64,000 nucleotides of DNA, taken from contig NZ_JACCKA010000051.1 in the NCBI RefSeq assembly GCF_013425525.1, forward strand, positions 1 through 64,000, read 5' to 3'. The notes beneath the pieces are model-generated. The model did no database searches. It was not told the DNA's origin and saw only the letters and a list, made by a program, of their open reading frames with translations. Within the stretch, counting starts at the first letter, position 1, and each line of letters opens with the position of its first letter. The DNA comes from Luteimonas salinisoli. GTDB taxonomy: Bacteria; Pseudomonadota; Gammaproteobacteria; Xanthomonadales; Xanthomonadaceae. Below, piece by piece: positions 9,178 through 17,804 of the stretch. The translations under genes were made by a program, and so were the position numbers.

Positions 9178-11969
9178 GCCGCGCACTCGCGCTCGCGGAC
9201 CAGGCGCCGCAGCTCCGGCACGCAGGAGCCGCAGGCGGTGCCGCAGCGCAGCTCCGCCTGCAGCCCGGCGAGCGCCTCGTCGGCGGCGAGCGGATGCGCC
9301 TGCAGCCAGTCCCCGATGGCCTGCTCGCCCACGCCGATGCAGGTGCACACGGTGCGCCCGCGCGGCCTGTGCGCCTTCGGCGGGGAGCGCGAGGGCAGCA
9401 ACAGCAGGCGTCCCAGCGCACCGACCGGGACGCCGCCCTCGAGATATTCCAGCAGCCAACCGTACGCCGACACGTCGCCCGCCAGCGACAATGCGGCGAG
9501 GCGGCCGTCCTCGATCCGCAGCCGCCGGGTGGAGGCGCGGCGCGGATCGTTGTAGCTCAGCGCGCCACGGTCGATGCCGAACAGCGCCTCGATTTCGCGC
9601 ACCCGGGTGCCGTCGACGGGCGCGTGCGCGGCCACGCGCCAGGCCAGCCCGCTGCGCTCTCGGCCGAACGGCACGCAGCTGGCGTAGGCGTAGTCGGCGA
9701 ACGTCGCGCTCAGCCGCCGCTGCAGCGCCAGCCAGTCGGGGTCGCGCGGATAGCCGGCGACCACCCACTGCCACGGCAGTTCGGCGCGCAGCAGCTTGAC
9801 CGCGGTGTGCTTGAGCTCGGGCTGCCGCGACGCCGGGTCGAGCGCGGGACTGGTCAGCGCGTTGATCCCGAGCGCGGCGGCGTGGCTGCCGCGGCCGCCG
9901 ACCCATTCCTCGCCCCAATGCATCGCGGCGAACACGCTGCCCGGGCGCAGCCCTGGATCGCGGCGCACGCGCATCACCTGGCTGGCGCGGCGCGAGGTCG
10001 CGTAGACGAAATCGCCGTCGCCCACGCCGATGCGCGCAGCGTCGGCGGGGTGGAGATCGAGGGTCGGCTCCGGGGCGTGGCCGAACAACTGCGGGACCGT
10101 GCCGGTGCGGCTCATGCCGTGCCATTGGTCGCGCAGGCGGCCGCCGGTCAGGGCGAACGGATAATGGCGGTCCACCGGTTCGGCGGGTGCGCGCGGCGCC
10201 GACGCCACGAACCGCGCGCGCCCGTCCGCGGTGGCGAAGCGGCCATCCGCGTAGAGCCTGGCAAGACCTTCGCGCGCACCCTGGGGCAGCGGCCACTGCT
10301 GCGGGCCCTCGGCTTCCAGCATCGCGTAGGACAGGCCGGTGATGTCGAGATCGCGGCCGCGGGTGCTTTCCCGGTGCTCGTTCCAGACCTGTTCGGCAGA
10401 CGCGTAGGGGAACAGGCTGGGCCGGCCCGGGCGCAGGCGCGCCTCGAGCCGCACCGCCACGTCGCGGGCGATGCGCCAGTCCTCGCGCGAGTCCGCATAT
10501 CCGGGCACCGCGGCGCGGACCCGCGAGATGCGGCGCTCGGAATTGGTCACCGTGCCGTCCTTCTCGCCCCAGCCGCTGGCCGGGAGCAGCACGTCGGCGT
10601 AAGGCGCGGTGGCGGTGCCGATGTAGGCGTCCTGGACCACCACGAACTCGGCCCGCTCCAGGGCCCGGCGCACCATGCGCTGGTCGGGCAGGGACTGGGC
10701 GGGATTGGTGCAGGCGATCCACAGCGCGCGGATCTCGCCGGCGGCGGCGGCCTCGAACATCTCGACCGCGGTCCTGCCCGGTCGCGCGGGCACCGACGGC
10801 AGGCCCCACAGCGCAGCGACCTCGGCGCGGTCGCGTTCGCTGGCCAGGTCGCGGTGGGCGCTGAGCAGGTTGGCCATGCCGCCCACCTCGCGTCCGCCCA
10901 TGGCGTTGGGCTGTCCGGTCAGCGAGAACGGCCCGGCGCCGGGCCTGCCGATCTGGGCGGTGGCCAGGTGCAGATGGATCAGCGCGGCGTTCTTGTCGGT
11001 CCCGGAGCTCGACTGGTTCAGGCCCTGGCAGTACAGCGACAGCGTCGGGCCCTGCGCGAACCAGCGTGCGGCGGCGGCGATGTCGTCGCCGGGCAGTCCG
11101 CATTCGGCGGCGGCGCGGTCGACCGGCCATTGCGTCGCCAGCGCCTCGAGCTCGGCGAAGCCGCTCGTGTGGGCGGCGACATAGTCGCGCGCGACCAGGT
11201 CCTCGGCGAGCATCACCGCGAGCATGCCGAGGAACAGCGCCACATCGCTGCCCGGCGCCAGCGGCAGGTGCAGGTCGGCCCCCTCGGCGGTGTCGGTGCG
11301 GCGCGGATCGGCGACCACCAGGCGCATGCGCGGATTGCGCCGGCGCGCCTCCTCCAGCCGCCGGTACAGCACCGGATGGGCGAACGCCGGGTTGGCGCCG
11401 GCCACGAACACGGTGCCGGCGTGGTCGAGGTCGTCGTAGCAGCACGGCGGCGCGTCGGCGCCCAGCGTCCGCTTGTAGCCGGCGACCGCCGAGCTCATGC
11501 ACAGCCGCGAGTTGGTGTCGATGTTGTTGGTGCCGACCAGGCCCTTGGCGAGCTTGTTGAAGACGTAGTAGTCCTCGGTCAGCAGCTGTCCGGACACGTA
11601 GATGCCCAGCGCGTCCGGACCGTGCGCGCGGACGATCCCTTCCAGCCGCCCCGCCACCAGGTCGAGGGCCGCGTCCCAGCCGCAGGGCTGCCGCGGCCGG
11701 TCGCGCGCGGTACGCACTTCCGGGGTCGCGGCGCGCGCCTGGGCGTAGACCTCGGGTGCCGCGCTCAGGTGCAGGGTCGCGCCCTTCGAACACAGCCGTC
11801 CAAAGTTGGCCGGATGCGTTTCGTCCCCGCGCACGCCGAGGATGGCGTCGCGGCCGTCCGTACCGGGCCCGCTTTCGATCACCACGCCGCAGCCGATGCC
11901 GCAGTAGCAGCAGGTGGAGCGCGTTTCGCGCCGTTGCGTGCGGGGAGCGGGTACGGCCTCGGGCAGCAT
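9174..11969 (-). CDS. nasA: assimilatory nitrate reductase large subunit
   Basis: 931-residue molybdopterin oxidoreductase that reduces nitrate to nitrite in the cytoplasm. The N-terminal [4Fe-4S] ligands are C20-x2-C23-x3-C27 plus the later LCSKGATL Cys. The molybdopterin domains follow, with GTNNIDTNSRLCMSSAV, GQPNAMGGREVGGMANLL and the dinucleotide-binding end TSPALDP. The C terminus carries a BFD-like [2Fe-2S] domain (CTCIGVGEQ and CGTACGSCVPEL), as in Klebsiella-type NasA. No separate NasB-like flavoprotein gene is nearby, so the electron donor is not obvious. The gene lies 2 bp after nirD and overlaps ybiB by 4 bp. Confidence 0.94.
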   Translation of the reverse strand: MLPEAVPAPRTQRRETRSTCCYCGIGCGVVIESGPGTDGRDAILGVRGDETHPANFGRLCSKGATLHLSAAPEVYAQARAATPEVRTARDRPRQPCGWDAALDLVAGRLEGIVRAHGPDALGIYVSGQLLTEDYYVFNKLAKGLVGTNNIDTNSRLCMSSAVAGYKRTLGADAPPCCYDDLDHAGTVFVAGANPAFAHPVLYRRLEEARRRNPRMRLVVADPRRTDTAEGADLHLPLAPGSDVALFLGMLAVMLAEDLVARDYVAAHTSGFAELEALATQWPVDRAAAECGLPGDDIAAAARWFAQGPTLSLYCQGLNQSSSGTDKNAALIHLHLATAQIGRPGAGPFSLTGQPNAMGGREVGGMANLLSAHRDLASERDRAEVAALWGLPSVPARPGRTAVEMFEAAAAGEIRALWIACTNPAQSLPDQRMVRRALERAEFVVVQDAYIGTATAPYADVLLPASGWGEKDGTVTNSERRISRVRAAVPGYADSREDWRIARDVAVRLEARLRPGRPSLFPYASAEQVWNEHRESTRGRDLDITGLSYAMLEAEGPQQWPLPQGAREGLARLYADGRFATADGRARFVASAPRAPAEPVDRHYPFALTGGRLRDQWHGMSRTGTVPQLFGHAPEPTLDLHPADAARIGVGDGDFVYATSRRASQVMRVRRDPGLRPGSVFAAMHWGEEWVGGRGSHAAALGINALTSPALDPASRQPELKHTAVKLLRAELPWQWVVAGYPRDPDWLALQRRLSATFADYAYASCVPFGRERSGLAWRVAAHAPVDGTRVREIEALFGIDRGALSYNDPRRASTRRLRIEDGRLAALSLAGDVSAYGWLLEYLEGGVPVGALGRLLLLPSRSPPKAHRPRGRTVCTCIGVGEQAIGDWLQAHPLAADEALAGLQAELRCGTACGSCVPELRRLVRERECAA

Positions 11970-11971
11970 GC

Positions 11972-12337
11972 TCAGGCGCAGCCGGCGCGCGCAAGCGGCG
12001 CCGCGGCGGCCAGCAGCTCGTCGCGGCGCAGGTAGATGCGCCCGTCCAGCTCGCGTACCTGCAGGGTGCGGGTGCAGCCCACGTCCGGCGCCGCCGCCTG
12101 GCCGTCCTCCAGGCCGATGTCCCAGCCGTGCAGTGGGCAGGTCACGCTGCGCCCGTGCACGATTCCCTGCGACAGCGGGCCGCCGCGGTGCGGGCAGCGG
12201 TCCACCACCGCGAACACGTGGTCGTCGCCGGAGCGGAACAGGGCGATGTCCTCGCCGCCGTCGGGGCGCACGACGCGGGCGCCGAGCCGCGGGATCTCGT
12301 CGCGGCCGCAGACGGCCAGCCAGCCGTCATCCGGCAT
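11972..12337 (-). CDS. nirD: nitrite reductase small subunit NirD, Rieske type
   Basis: 121-residue NirD-like protein, partner of NirB in NADH-dependent reduction of nitrite to ammonium. It keeps the Rieske [2Fe-2S] ligands CPHRGG and CPLHGW, as Rieske-type family members do; the E. coli NirD lacks such ligands. The start overlaps the 3' end of nirB by 11 bp, and the stop lies 2 bp before the nasA ATG. The context leaves little doubt about its role. Confidence 0.9.
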   Translation of the reverse strand: MPDDGWLAVCGRDEIPRLGARVVRPDGGEDIALFRSGDDHVFAVVDRCPHRGGPLSQGIVHGRSVTCPLHGWDIGLEDGQAAAPDVGCTRTLQVRELDGRIYLRRDELLAAAAPLARAGCA

Positions 12338-14783
12338 CGGTCACCTCCTCGAGCGCGATCGGGATCGGCTGGAACTGGCGCCGGTCCACGCGCGCCGCCT
12401 CCGGCTGGTGCCAGGGATCGGGGGCATCGCGCAGTGCGTCCTGGAGCCGCGCATGCAGGGCGCGGCGGCCGTCCGCATCCTCGACCACGCGGCGCTTGCA
12501 GTAGTCCAGGCCGACGCGGGCGACGAAGTGGACGGTGCGCTCGAGGTAGTGGCCCTCCTCGCGGTACAGCTGCAGGAACGCGCCGGCGTGCTCGAGCACC
12601 TCCTCGTGCGTGGCCACCTTGCAGAAGAACTGCGCGACCTCGGTGCGGATGCCGCCGTTGCCGGCGACGTGGATCTCCCAGCCAGATTCCACCCCGATCA
12701 CGCCGACGTCCTTGATGCCCGACTCGGCGCAGTTGCGCGGGCAGCCCGAGACGGCCAGCTTGACCTTGTGCGGCGCGTACATCCGCCACAGCGCCCGTTC
12801 GAGCTCCACGCCCATGCGGGTCGAGTCCTGGGTGCCGAACCGGCACCACTCCGAGCCCACGCAGGTCTTCACCGTGCGCAGGGCCTTGGCGTAGGCGTGG
12901 CCCGAGGGCATGTCCAGGTCGCGCCAGACCGCCTCCAGGTCTTCCTTCTTCACTCCGAGCAGGTCGATGCGCTGGCCGCCGGTCACCTTCACCGCGGGGA
13001 TCCGGTATCGGTCGACCACGTCGGCGATGCGGCGCAGTTCCGCCGCGCTGGTGGTCCCGCCCCACATCCGCGGCACCACCGAGTAGGTGCGGTCCTTCTG
13101 GATGTTGGCGTGCGCGCGCTCGTTGATGAAGCGCGACTGCGGCTCGTCCCGGGCCTCGTGCGGCCAGGTGCTGGTGAGGTAGTAGTTGAGCGCCGGGCGG
13201 CAGCCGGCGCAGCCGTCGGGCGTCTTCCAGCCGAGGAACGCCATGGCCTGGCTGATCTCGACCAGGTGCTCGTCGCGGATCGCCGCGCGCACCGCCTCGT
13301 GGCCGTGCTCGGTGCACGGGCACAGCGGCTTCGTCGCCGGCGGGGCGGCATGGTCGCCGCCGAGGGTGGCGGCGAGGATCTGCTCGACCAGGCCGGTGCA
13401 CGAGCCGCACGAGCTCGACGCCTTGGTATGCCGGCGCACCTGCTCGAGGGTGGACAACCCCTCGCGCCGGACCGCAGAAACGATCGCGCCCTTGCACACG
13501 CCGTTGCAGCCGCAGACCTCGGCGTCGTCGGCCATCGCCGCCGCCCGGCCGGCGCCGCCCTGGCCGGCGTCGTCGAGGCTGGCCTCGCCGAACATCAGCA
13601 GGTCGCGGATGGCGGAGACGTCGCGGTTCTCGCGCAGCAGCTGGAAGTACCAGGCGCTGTCGGCGGTGTCGCCGTACAGGCAGGCGCCCACCAGCCTGTC
13701 GCCCCTGAGCACCAGCTTCTTGTAGACCCCGCCCTGGGGATCCGACAGGATGATCTCGTCGGTACCGTCGCCGCCGTTGAAGTCCCCGGCCGAGAACAGG
13801 TCGATGCCGGTGACCTTGAGCCTGGTCGAGACGGCCGAGCCGGCGTAGCGGCCGATGCCGTAGCGGGCGAGGTGGTTGGCGCAGACCCTGGCCTGCTCGA
13901 ACAGCGGCGCAACCAGCCCGTAGGCGATGCCGCGGTGGCTGGCGCATTCGCCGATCGCGTACACCCGCGGGTCGTAGGTCATCATGGTGTCGTCGACCAC
14001 GACGCCGCGGTCGCAGTGCAGCCCGGCGCTCTCGGCCAGCGCGGTGTTGGGGCGGATGCCGATGGCCATCACCACCAGCTCGGCGGGGATCTCGGTGCCG
14101 TCGTCGAAACGCACCGCCGCGACCCGGCCGGCGGCGTCGCCGAGCAGTGCGTCGGTCTTGCGCGACATCTCGAAGCCGATGCCGCGCCGTTCCAGCGAGG
14201 CCTTCAGCAGGCCGGCCGCGGTCGCGTCGAGCTGGCGCTCCATCAGCGTGTCGAGCAGGTGCACCACGGTCACGTCCATGCCGCGGCGCTTGAGCCCGTT
14301 GGCGGCTTCCAGGCCCAGCAGGCCGCCGCCGATGACCACGGCGTGGCGGTGTGCGGCGGTGGCCCGGATCATCGCCTCGGTGTCGGCGATGTCGCGATAG
14401 CCCAGTACGCCGTCGAGGTCGCGGCCGGGGATGGGCAGGAGGAAGGGATTGGAGCCGGTGGCCAGCAGCAGGCGGTCGTAGCCGACCCGGGTGCCGTCTG
14501 CGGCGATCACCTCGCGTCTGGCGCGGTCGATGCGGACGACCTCGCGGCCGGCGTGCAGGGTGATGCCGTTGTCTCGGTACCACGACCAGTCGTTGAGAAC
14601 GATCTCCTCGAGCGTCTGTTCGCCGGCCAGGACCGGCGAGAGCAGGATGCGGTTGTAGTTGGGATGGGGCTCGGCGCCGAACACGGTGATGTCGTAGAGA
14701 TCCGGCGCGAGCACCAGCAGTTCCTCCAGGGTGCGAACCCCGGCCATGCCGTTGCCGACCACCACCAGCGAGGGCTTCTTCAT
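12327..14783 (-). CDS. nirB: NADH-dependent nitrite reductase large subunit NirB
   Basis: About 818 residues. Order of domains: FAD/NAD oxidoreductase (VVVGNGMAGVRTLEEL at the start, VVIGGGLLGLEAANGLK in the NAD domain), two BFD-like [2Fe-2S] modules (VCGCNGVCKGAI with SSCGSCTGLV; LCPCTEHGHE with GCAGCRPALNYY), the ferredoxin-like sulfite/nitrite reductase domain, and the siroheme-[4Fe-4S] ligands TCVGSEWCRFG and SGCPRNCAESG. It reduces nitrite to ammonium in the cytoplasm. The ATG at 14783 (MKKPSL) begins right before the FAD motif; ATG at 14795 is an alternative. It is the first gene of the nitrate operon, about 135 nt downstream of the predicted sigma-54 start point. Confidence 0.93.
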   Translation of the reverse strand: MKKPSLVVVGNGMAGVRTLEELLVLAPDLYDITVFGAEPHPNYNRILLSPVLAGEQTLEEIVLNDWSWYRDNGITLHAGREVVRIDRARREVIAADGTRVGYDRLLLATGSNPFLLPIPGRDLDGVLGYRDIADTEAMIRATAAHRHAVVIGGGLLGLEAANGLKRRGMDVTVVHLLDTLMERQLDATAAGLLKASLERRGIGFEMSRKTDALLGDAAGRVAAVRFDDGTEIPAELVVMAIGIRPNTALAESAGLHCDRGVVVDDTMMTYDPRVYAIGECASHRGIAYGLVAPLFEQARVCANHLARYGIGRYAGSAVSTRLKVTGIDLFSAGDFNGGDGTDEIILSDPQGGVYKKLVLRGDRLVGACLYGDTADSAWYFQLLRENRDVSAIRDLLMFGEASLDDAGQGGAGRAAAMADDAEVCGCNGVCKGAIVSAVRREGLSTLEQVRRHTKASSSCGSCTGLVEQILAATLGGDHAAPPATKPLCPCTEHGHEAVRAAIRDEHLVEISQAMAFLGWKTPDGCAGCRPALNYYLTSTWPHEARDEPQSRFINERAHANIQKDRTYSVVPRMWGGTTSAAELRRIADVVDRYRIPAVKVTGGQRIDLLGVKKEDLEAVWRDLDMPSGHAYAKALRTVKTCVGSEWCRFGTQDSTRMGVELERALWRMYAPHKVKLAVSGCPRNCAESGIKDVGVIGVESGWEIHVAGNGGIRTEVAQFFCKVATHEEVLEHAGAFLQLYREEGHYLERTVHFVARVGLDYCKRRVVEDADGRRALHARLQDALRDAPDPWHQPEAARVDRRQFQPIPIALEEVTDAG

Positions 14784-14927
14784 CGGCCGACCCATCCGCG
14801 GAGGGCTGGCGGCGGCGGGACGGATGGCCCTCGAGATTCCGCCGTCGCTGCCCCGCGGCGCCTGCATCGGGTGCGTGCGTTCGAGGGCATGGGGGCCTCC
14901 ATTGATTGCGGACTCGTCAACTGCCCA

Positions 14928-14943
14928 CGCAAGCGGCGTGCCA
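14928..14943 (-). promoter_or_regulatory. sigma-54 promoter of the nitrate assimilation operon
   Basis: On the reverse strand the sequence reads TGGCACGCCGCTTGCG, an exact match to TGGCAC-N5-TTGC. The GG (-24) and GC (-12) pairs have the required 10-bp spacing. It points toward nirB, with the predicted start near 14917. Sigma-54 promoters need a remote activator, and an NtrC-type site lies about 100 bp upstream. Confidence 0.8.
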
Positions 14944-15013
14944 AGTGCGGCTTATGTAAGTTGTTGTTTTAACTGCGAAAGTATCAAATGAAACCGGTTC
15001 TGCGCATCGGTAT

Positions 15014-15050
15014 GGTGCGGCGCAGCACCATCGTGGTGCGACGCAGCACC
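15014..15050. promoter_or_regulatory. NtrC-type enhancer, tandem half sites
   Basis: The central site GCACC-ATCGT-GGTGC (15025-15039) matches the NtrC consensus core GCACC-N5-GGTGC. It is flanked by GGTGC at 15014-15018 and GCACC at 15046-15050. Equivalent half sites repeat every 21 bp, two helical turns, so oligomers could bind on one DNA face. The block lies roughly 100-130 bp upstream of the predicted nirB start point, a usual enhancer distance. Confidence 0.7.
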
Positions 15051-15101
15051 GCAAGGTTGGGGGGTGGCCCGGGCTGCCTCGACGGCAGCGCGGTTGCAAA
15101 G

Positions 15102-15119
15102 TAATTAAATGATGAATTA
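15102..15119. promoter_or_regulatory. AT-rich inverted repeat before tetR, possible operator
   Basis: TAATT (15102-15106) and AATTA (15115-15119) form an inverted repeat around an 8-bp centre in an otherwise GC-rich context, 13 bp before the tetR ATG. TetR regulators often bind such palindromes in their own promoters. This is inference from position only. Confidence 0.4.
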
Positions 15120-15131
15120 AATTTACGCCCC

Positions 15132-15821
15132 ATGGACTCCACTCCGAAAAAGCCCGCACGCCGCGCGCGCCACGGGGCCGCGCGCCGCGCTCCCGGGCGC
15201 CCCGCCGGCGAGGCGCCGGACCTGCGCGAGCGGCTGCTCGATGCCGCGCTCGCCTGCTACGTCCGGCGCGGGATCGCGGGGACGTCGGCGCGCGACATCG
15301 CCGCCGAAGCCGACGTCACCCCGGCCTTGCTGCACTACTACTTCGGCGATGCCGCGCGCCTGCGCGAGGCGGTGATCGAGCAGCGCCTGCTGCCCGTCTT
15401 CGCGGGCGTGCGGGCGCGGGTGGCGGAGGCGGCCGGGGAGGACCTGGCCACCCTGGTCGCCGGCTTCGTCGACGCCGTCTGTCGCGGGGTCGAGGCGCAT
15501 CCCTGGTTCCCGGCCCTGTGGGTCCGCGAGGTGGTCAGCGAGGGCGGCGCGTTGCGGGACCTGCTGGTCACCCGAGTCGCGCCGGAGATGGCGCACCTGC
15601 TGGCCGCGCGCTTCGCACAGGCGCAGGCCGCGGGCCGGCTCAATGCGGATCTGGACCCGCGCCTGCTGATGGTCTCGCTGGTGGGCCTGACCCTGTTTCC
15701 CGCCGCCGGGGCACCGATCTGGCGGCAGCTGTTCGATGCCGACGATCTCGGCATGGACGACGTGCGCAGGCATGCGCTGGCGCTGCTGGACCGCGGACTG
15801 GAGCTCGGAAATGGCGAATGA
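15132..15821 (+). CDS. TetR family regulator of the adjacent exporter
   Basis: 229-residue TetR protein. The basic N terminus is followed by the helix-turn-helix (about residues 33-75: RERLLDAALACYVRRGIAGTSARDIAAEADV, then LLHYYFGD). The C-terminal ligand domain resembles the CecR/YbiH type (HPWFPALWVREV). In E. coli, CecR controls ybhG-ybhF-ybhS-ybhR, an exporter of the same make-up as the next three genes. The stop overlaps the following gene by 11 bp. It likely represses the operon, including itself. Confidence 0.88.
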   Translation: MDSTPKKPARRARHGAARRAPGRPAGEAPDLRERLLDAALACYVRRGIAGTSARDIAAEADVTPALLHYYFGDAARLREAVIEQRLLPVFAGVRARVAEAAGEDLATLVAGFVDAVCRGVEAHPWFPALWVREVVSEGGALRDLLVTRVAPEMAHLLAARFAQAQAAGRLNADLDPRLLMVSLVGLTLFPAAGAPIWRQLFDADDLGMDDVRRHALALLDRGLELGNGE

Positions 15822-16779
15822 ATCGATGCGCCGGGCGGCGGCGCTGGGGATGTGCGTGCTGGCGGCGCTCGCCGGCTGTCGCGACGACGCGCCGCGCGCT
15901 CTCGGCACGCTCGAATACGACCGCATCACCCTGCCGGCGCCGGCAGCCGAACGCATCGTCTCGATCGAGGTGCGCGAAGGCCAGCGGGTGGAGGCCGGAG
16001 AAGCCCTGCTCACCCTGGAACGCAGCCGCGGCGACGCCCGCCTGCAGGCCGGCCTGGCCGAGGCGGAACGCCAGCGAGACGCTCTGGCCGAACTGCGCGC
16101 CGGAGCGCGCCGCGAGGACGTCGACCAGGCGCGCGCCAATCTCGACGCCGCGCGGGCGCAGGCCCGCGATGCGCGCGCCTACCATGCCCGCCTGCAGCCG
16201 CTGGCCCGCCGGCAACTGGTCGCCGCGGCCGATCTCGATCGCGCCCGCGCCGCCGCCGGCCTGGCCGACGCCCAGGTCGCCGCCGCCGCCGCCGAGCTCG
16301 AGGAACTGCGCAACGGCGTCCGCCCGGAGCGGATCGCGCAGGCGGAAGCGGCGCTGCGCGCGGCCGAGGCGCAGGCGCGGGTGGAGCAATTGACCTCGGA
16401 GCGACTGGCCGTGGTGGCGCCGCGCGCCGGGCGCGTGGACAGCCTGCCGTACCGGCTGGGCGACGAGGCGCCGGCCGGTGCGCCGCTGGCGGTGCTGCTG
16501 GTCGGCGATGCGCCGTACGCGCGGATCCACGTTCCCGAGCCGATCCGCGCCGGGGTGGCGGTCGGCGATGCCGCGCGCGTGTTCGTCGCCGACGCCGAGC
16601 GCGCCTATCCGGGCCGCGTGCGCATGATCCGCAGCGAGCCGGCGTTCACGCCGTACTACGCTCTCACCGGCGAGGACGCGGCGCGGCTGAGCTACCTCGC
16701 CGAGGTGCAGCTGGACGACGCGGCGGCGGAGCTGCCGGCGGGGCTGCCGGTGCGGGTGGAGTTCGATGACCGCGACTGA
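15811..16779 (+). CDS. HlyD-family periplasmic adaptor lipoprotein (YbhG-like)
   Basis: 322-residue membrane fusion protein. The N terminus ends in the lipobox LAGC, so the mature protein is probably lipid-anchored in the periplasm. It has the half-lipoyl motif VREGQRVEAGEALLTLE, a long Ala/Arg-rich coiled-coil hairpin (about residues 70-180), and the second half-lipoyl and beta-barrel region (VVAPRAGRVDSLPYRLGDEAPAG). ATG 15826 is a possible start that would give a shorter signal peptide. It bridges the ABC permease to the outer parts of an efflux system. An outer-membrane factor is not encoded here. Confidence 0.88.
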   Translation: MANESMRRAAALGMCVLAALAGCRDDAPRALGTLEYDRITLPAPAAERIVSIEVREGQRVEAGEALLTLERSRGDARLQAGLAEAERQRDALAELRAGARREDVDQARANLDAARAQARDARAYHARLQPLARRQLVAAADLDRARAAAGLADAQVAAAAAELEELRNGVRPERIAQAEAALRAAEAQARVEQLTSERLAVVAPRAGRVDSLPYRLGDEAPAGAPLAVLLVGDAPYARIHVPEPIRAGVAVGDAARVFVADAERAYPGRVRMIRSEPAFTPYYALTGEDAARLSYLAEVQLDDAAAELPAGLPVRVEFDDRD

Positions 16780-17788
16780 CGCCCCCGAAGCGGAGGCCGG
16801 CGCGCAGCGCGCCGGTGCGATCGCCGCGGCGGATGCCCGGCCGCAGGACGACGTCGCGATCCGCGCCCGCGGGCTGACCCGGCGCTTCGGGGACCTGGTC
16901 GCCGTCGACGACGTCGACCTCACGGTGCCCACCGCGCACGTCTACGGATTTCTCGGCCCGAACGGCTCCGGCAAGTCGACCACCATCCGCATGCTCTGCG
17001 GGCTGCTCACGCCGAGCGCCGGCGAGATCGAGGTGCTCGGCCTGCGCGTGCCCGAACAGGCCGAGCGGTTGCGCCGGCGCATCGGCTACATGACCCAGCG
17101 GTTCTCGCTGTTCGACGACCTTTCCGTGCGCGAGAATCTCGAGTTCCTGGCGGCGGTGCAGGACATTCCCGGCCCTGCGGCACGGCGGCGCATCGATGCG
17201 CTGATCGGGCAGTACCGCTTCGACGACCGCCAGAAGCAGCTCGCCGGCACCCTGAGCGGCGGCCAGAAACAGCGCCTGGCCCTGGCCGGTGCGGTGATCC
17301 ACGAGCCCGAACTGCTGTTCCTGGACGAGCCCACCAGCGCGGTCGATCCGGAGTCGCGGCGCGATTTCTGGGAGACCCTGTTCGACCTGGCGGATGCCGG
17401 CACCACCATCCTGGTCTCGACGCACTACATGGACGAGGCCGAGCGCTGCCACCGCATCGCCATCCTCGACCGCGGCGCGCTGGTCGCCGACGGCACGCCG
17501 GTGGAGCTGACCGCGCAACTGGAGGGGCGCAGCGTGGTGGTGACGGCGGAGCAGCCGCGGCGCGCGCAGCAGGCCCTGGTCGCGGTGTCCGGCGTGCTCA
17601 GCGTGGCGCAGATCGGCAACGACCTGCGGGTGCTCGCCGACGCCGACGGCGACCTCGCGCAGCGGATCGAGGACGCGCTCGCGCAAGCCGGGTTGCATGC
17701 CGGGGTCTCGGCCTCGCAGCCGAACCTCGAGGACGTGTTCGTCGCCGCCACCCGCGGCCGTGCGCGCCGCGCCGGGGCGTCCGGATGA
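16766..17788 (+). CDS. ABC transporter ATP-binding protein (YbhF-like)
   Basis: 340-residue single ABC ATPase. Walker A is GPNGSGKST, the Q-loop TQRFSLFDDLS, the signature LSGGQKQR, Walker B LLFLDEPTS and the H-loop STHYMDEAERC. A C-terminal 90-residue regulatory tail follows (VVVTAEQPRRAQQ to LEDVFV), typical of ABC-2 exporters. E. coli YbhF is a double ATPase; this is the single-domain form. The start overlaps the adaptor gene by 14 bp. Confidence 0.92.
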   Translation: MTATDAPEAEAGAQRAGAIAAADARPQDDVAIRARGLTRRFGDLVAVDDVDLTVPTAHVYGFLGPNGSGKSTTIRMLCGLLTPSAGEIEVLGLRVPEQAERLRRRIGYMTQRFSLFDDLSVRENLEFLAAVQDIPGPAARRRIDALIGQYRFDDRQKQLAGTLSGGQKQRLALAGAVIHEPELLFLDEPTSAVDPESRRDFWETLFDLADAGTTILVSTHYMDEAERCHRIAILDRGALVADGTPVELTAQLEGRSVVVTAEQPRRAQQALVAVSGVLSVAQIGNDLRVLADADGDLAQRIEDALAQAGLHAGVSASQPNLEDVFVAATRGRARRAGASG

Positions 17789-17804
17789 ATGCCCGGGGCG
17801 CGCC

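Larger units (their letters stand above)
14784..15131. other. divergent control region nirB / tetR
   Basis: This 348-bp stretch holds no gene. In order it contains the untranslated leader of nirB (to about 14917), the sigma-54 promoter (14928-14943), an AT-richer stretch, the tandem NtrC-type half sites (15014-15050), and an AT-rich palindrome before tetR (15102-15119). The leader could hold attenuation structure, but no classical hexanucleotide hairpin pair was recognised. Confidence 0.6.

Noticed and set aside
9093-12035. 980-codon forward open frame
   Set aside because: Antisense to nasA. High GC content removes stop codons in the mirror frame; no domain is recognisable.
12036-14972. 978-codon forward open frame
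   Set aside because: Antisense to nirB and nirD, with His/Arg/Ala-rich translation and no motif.
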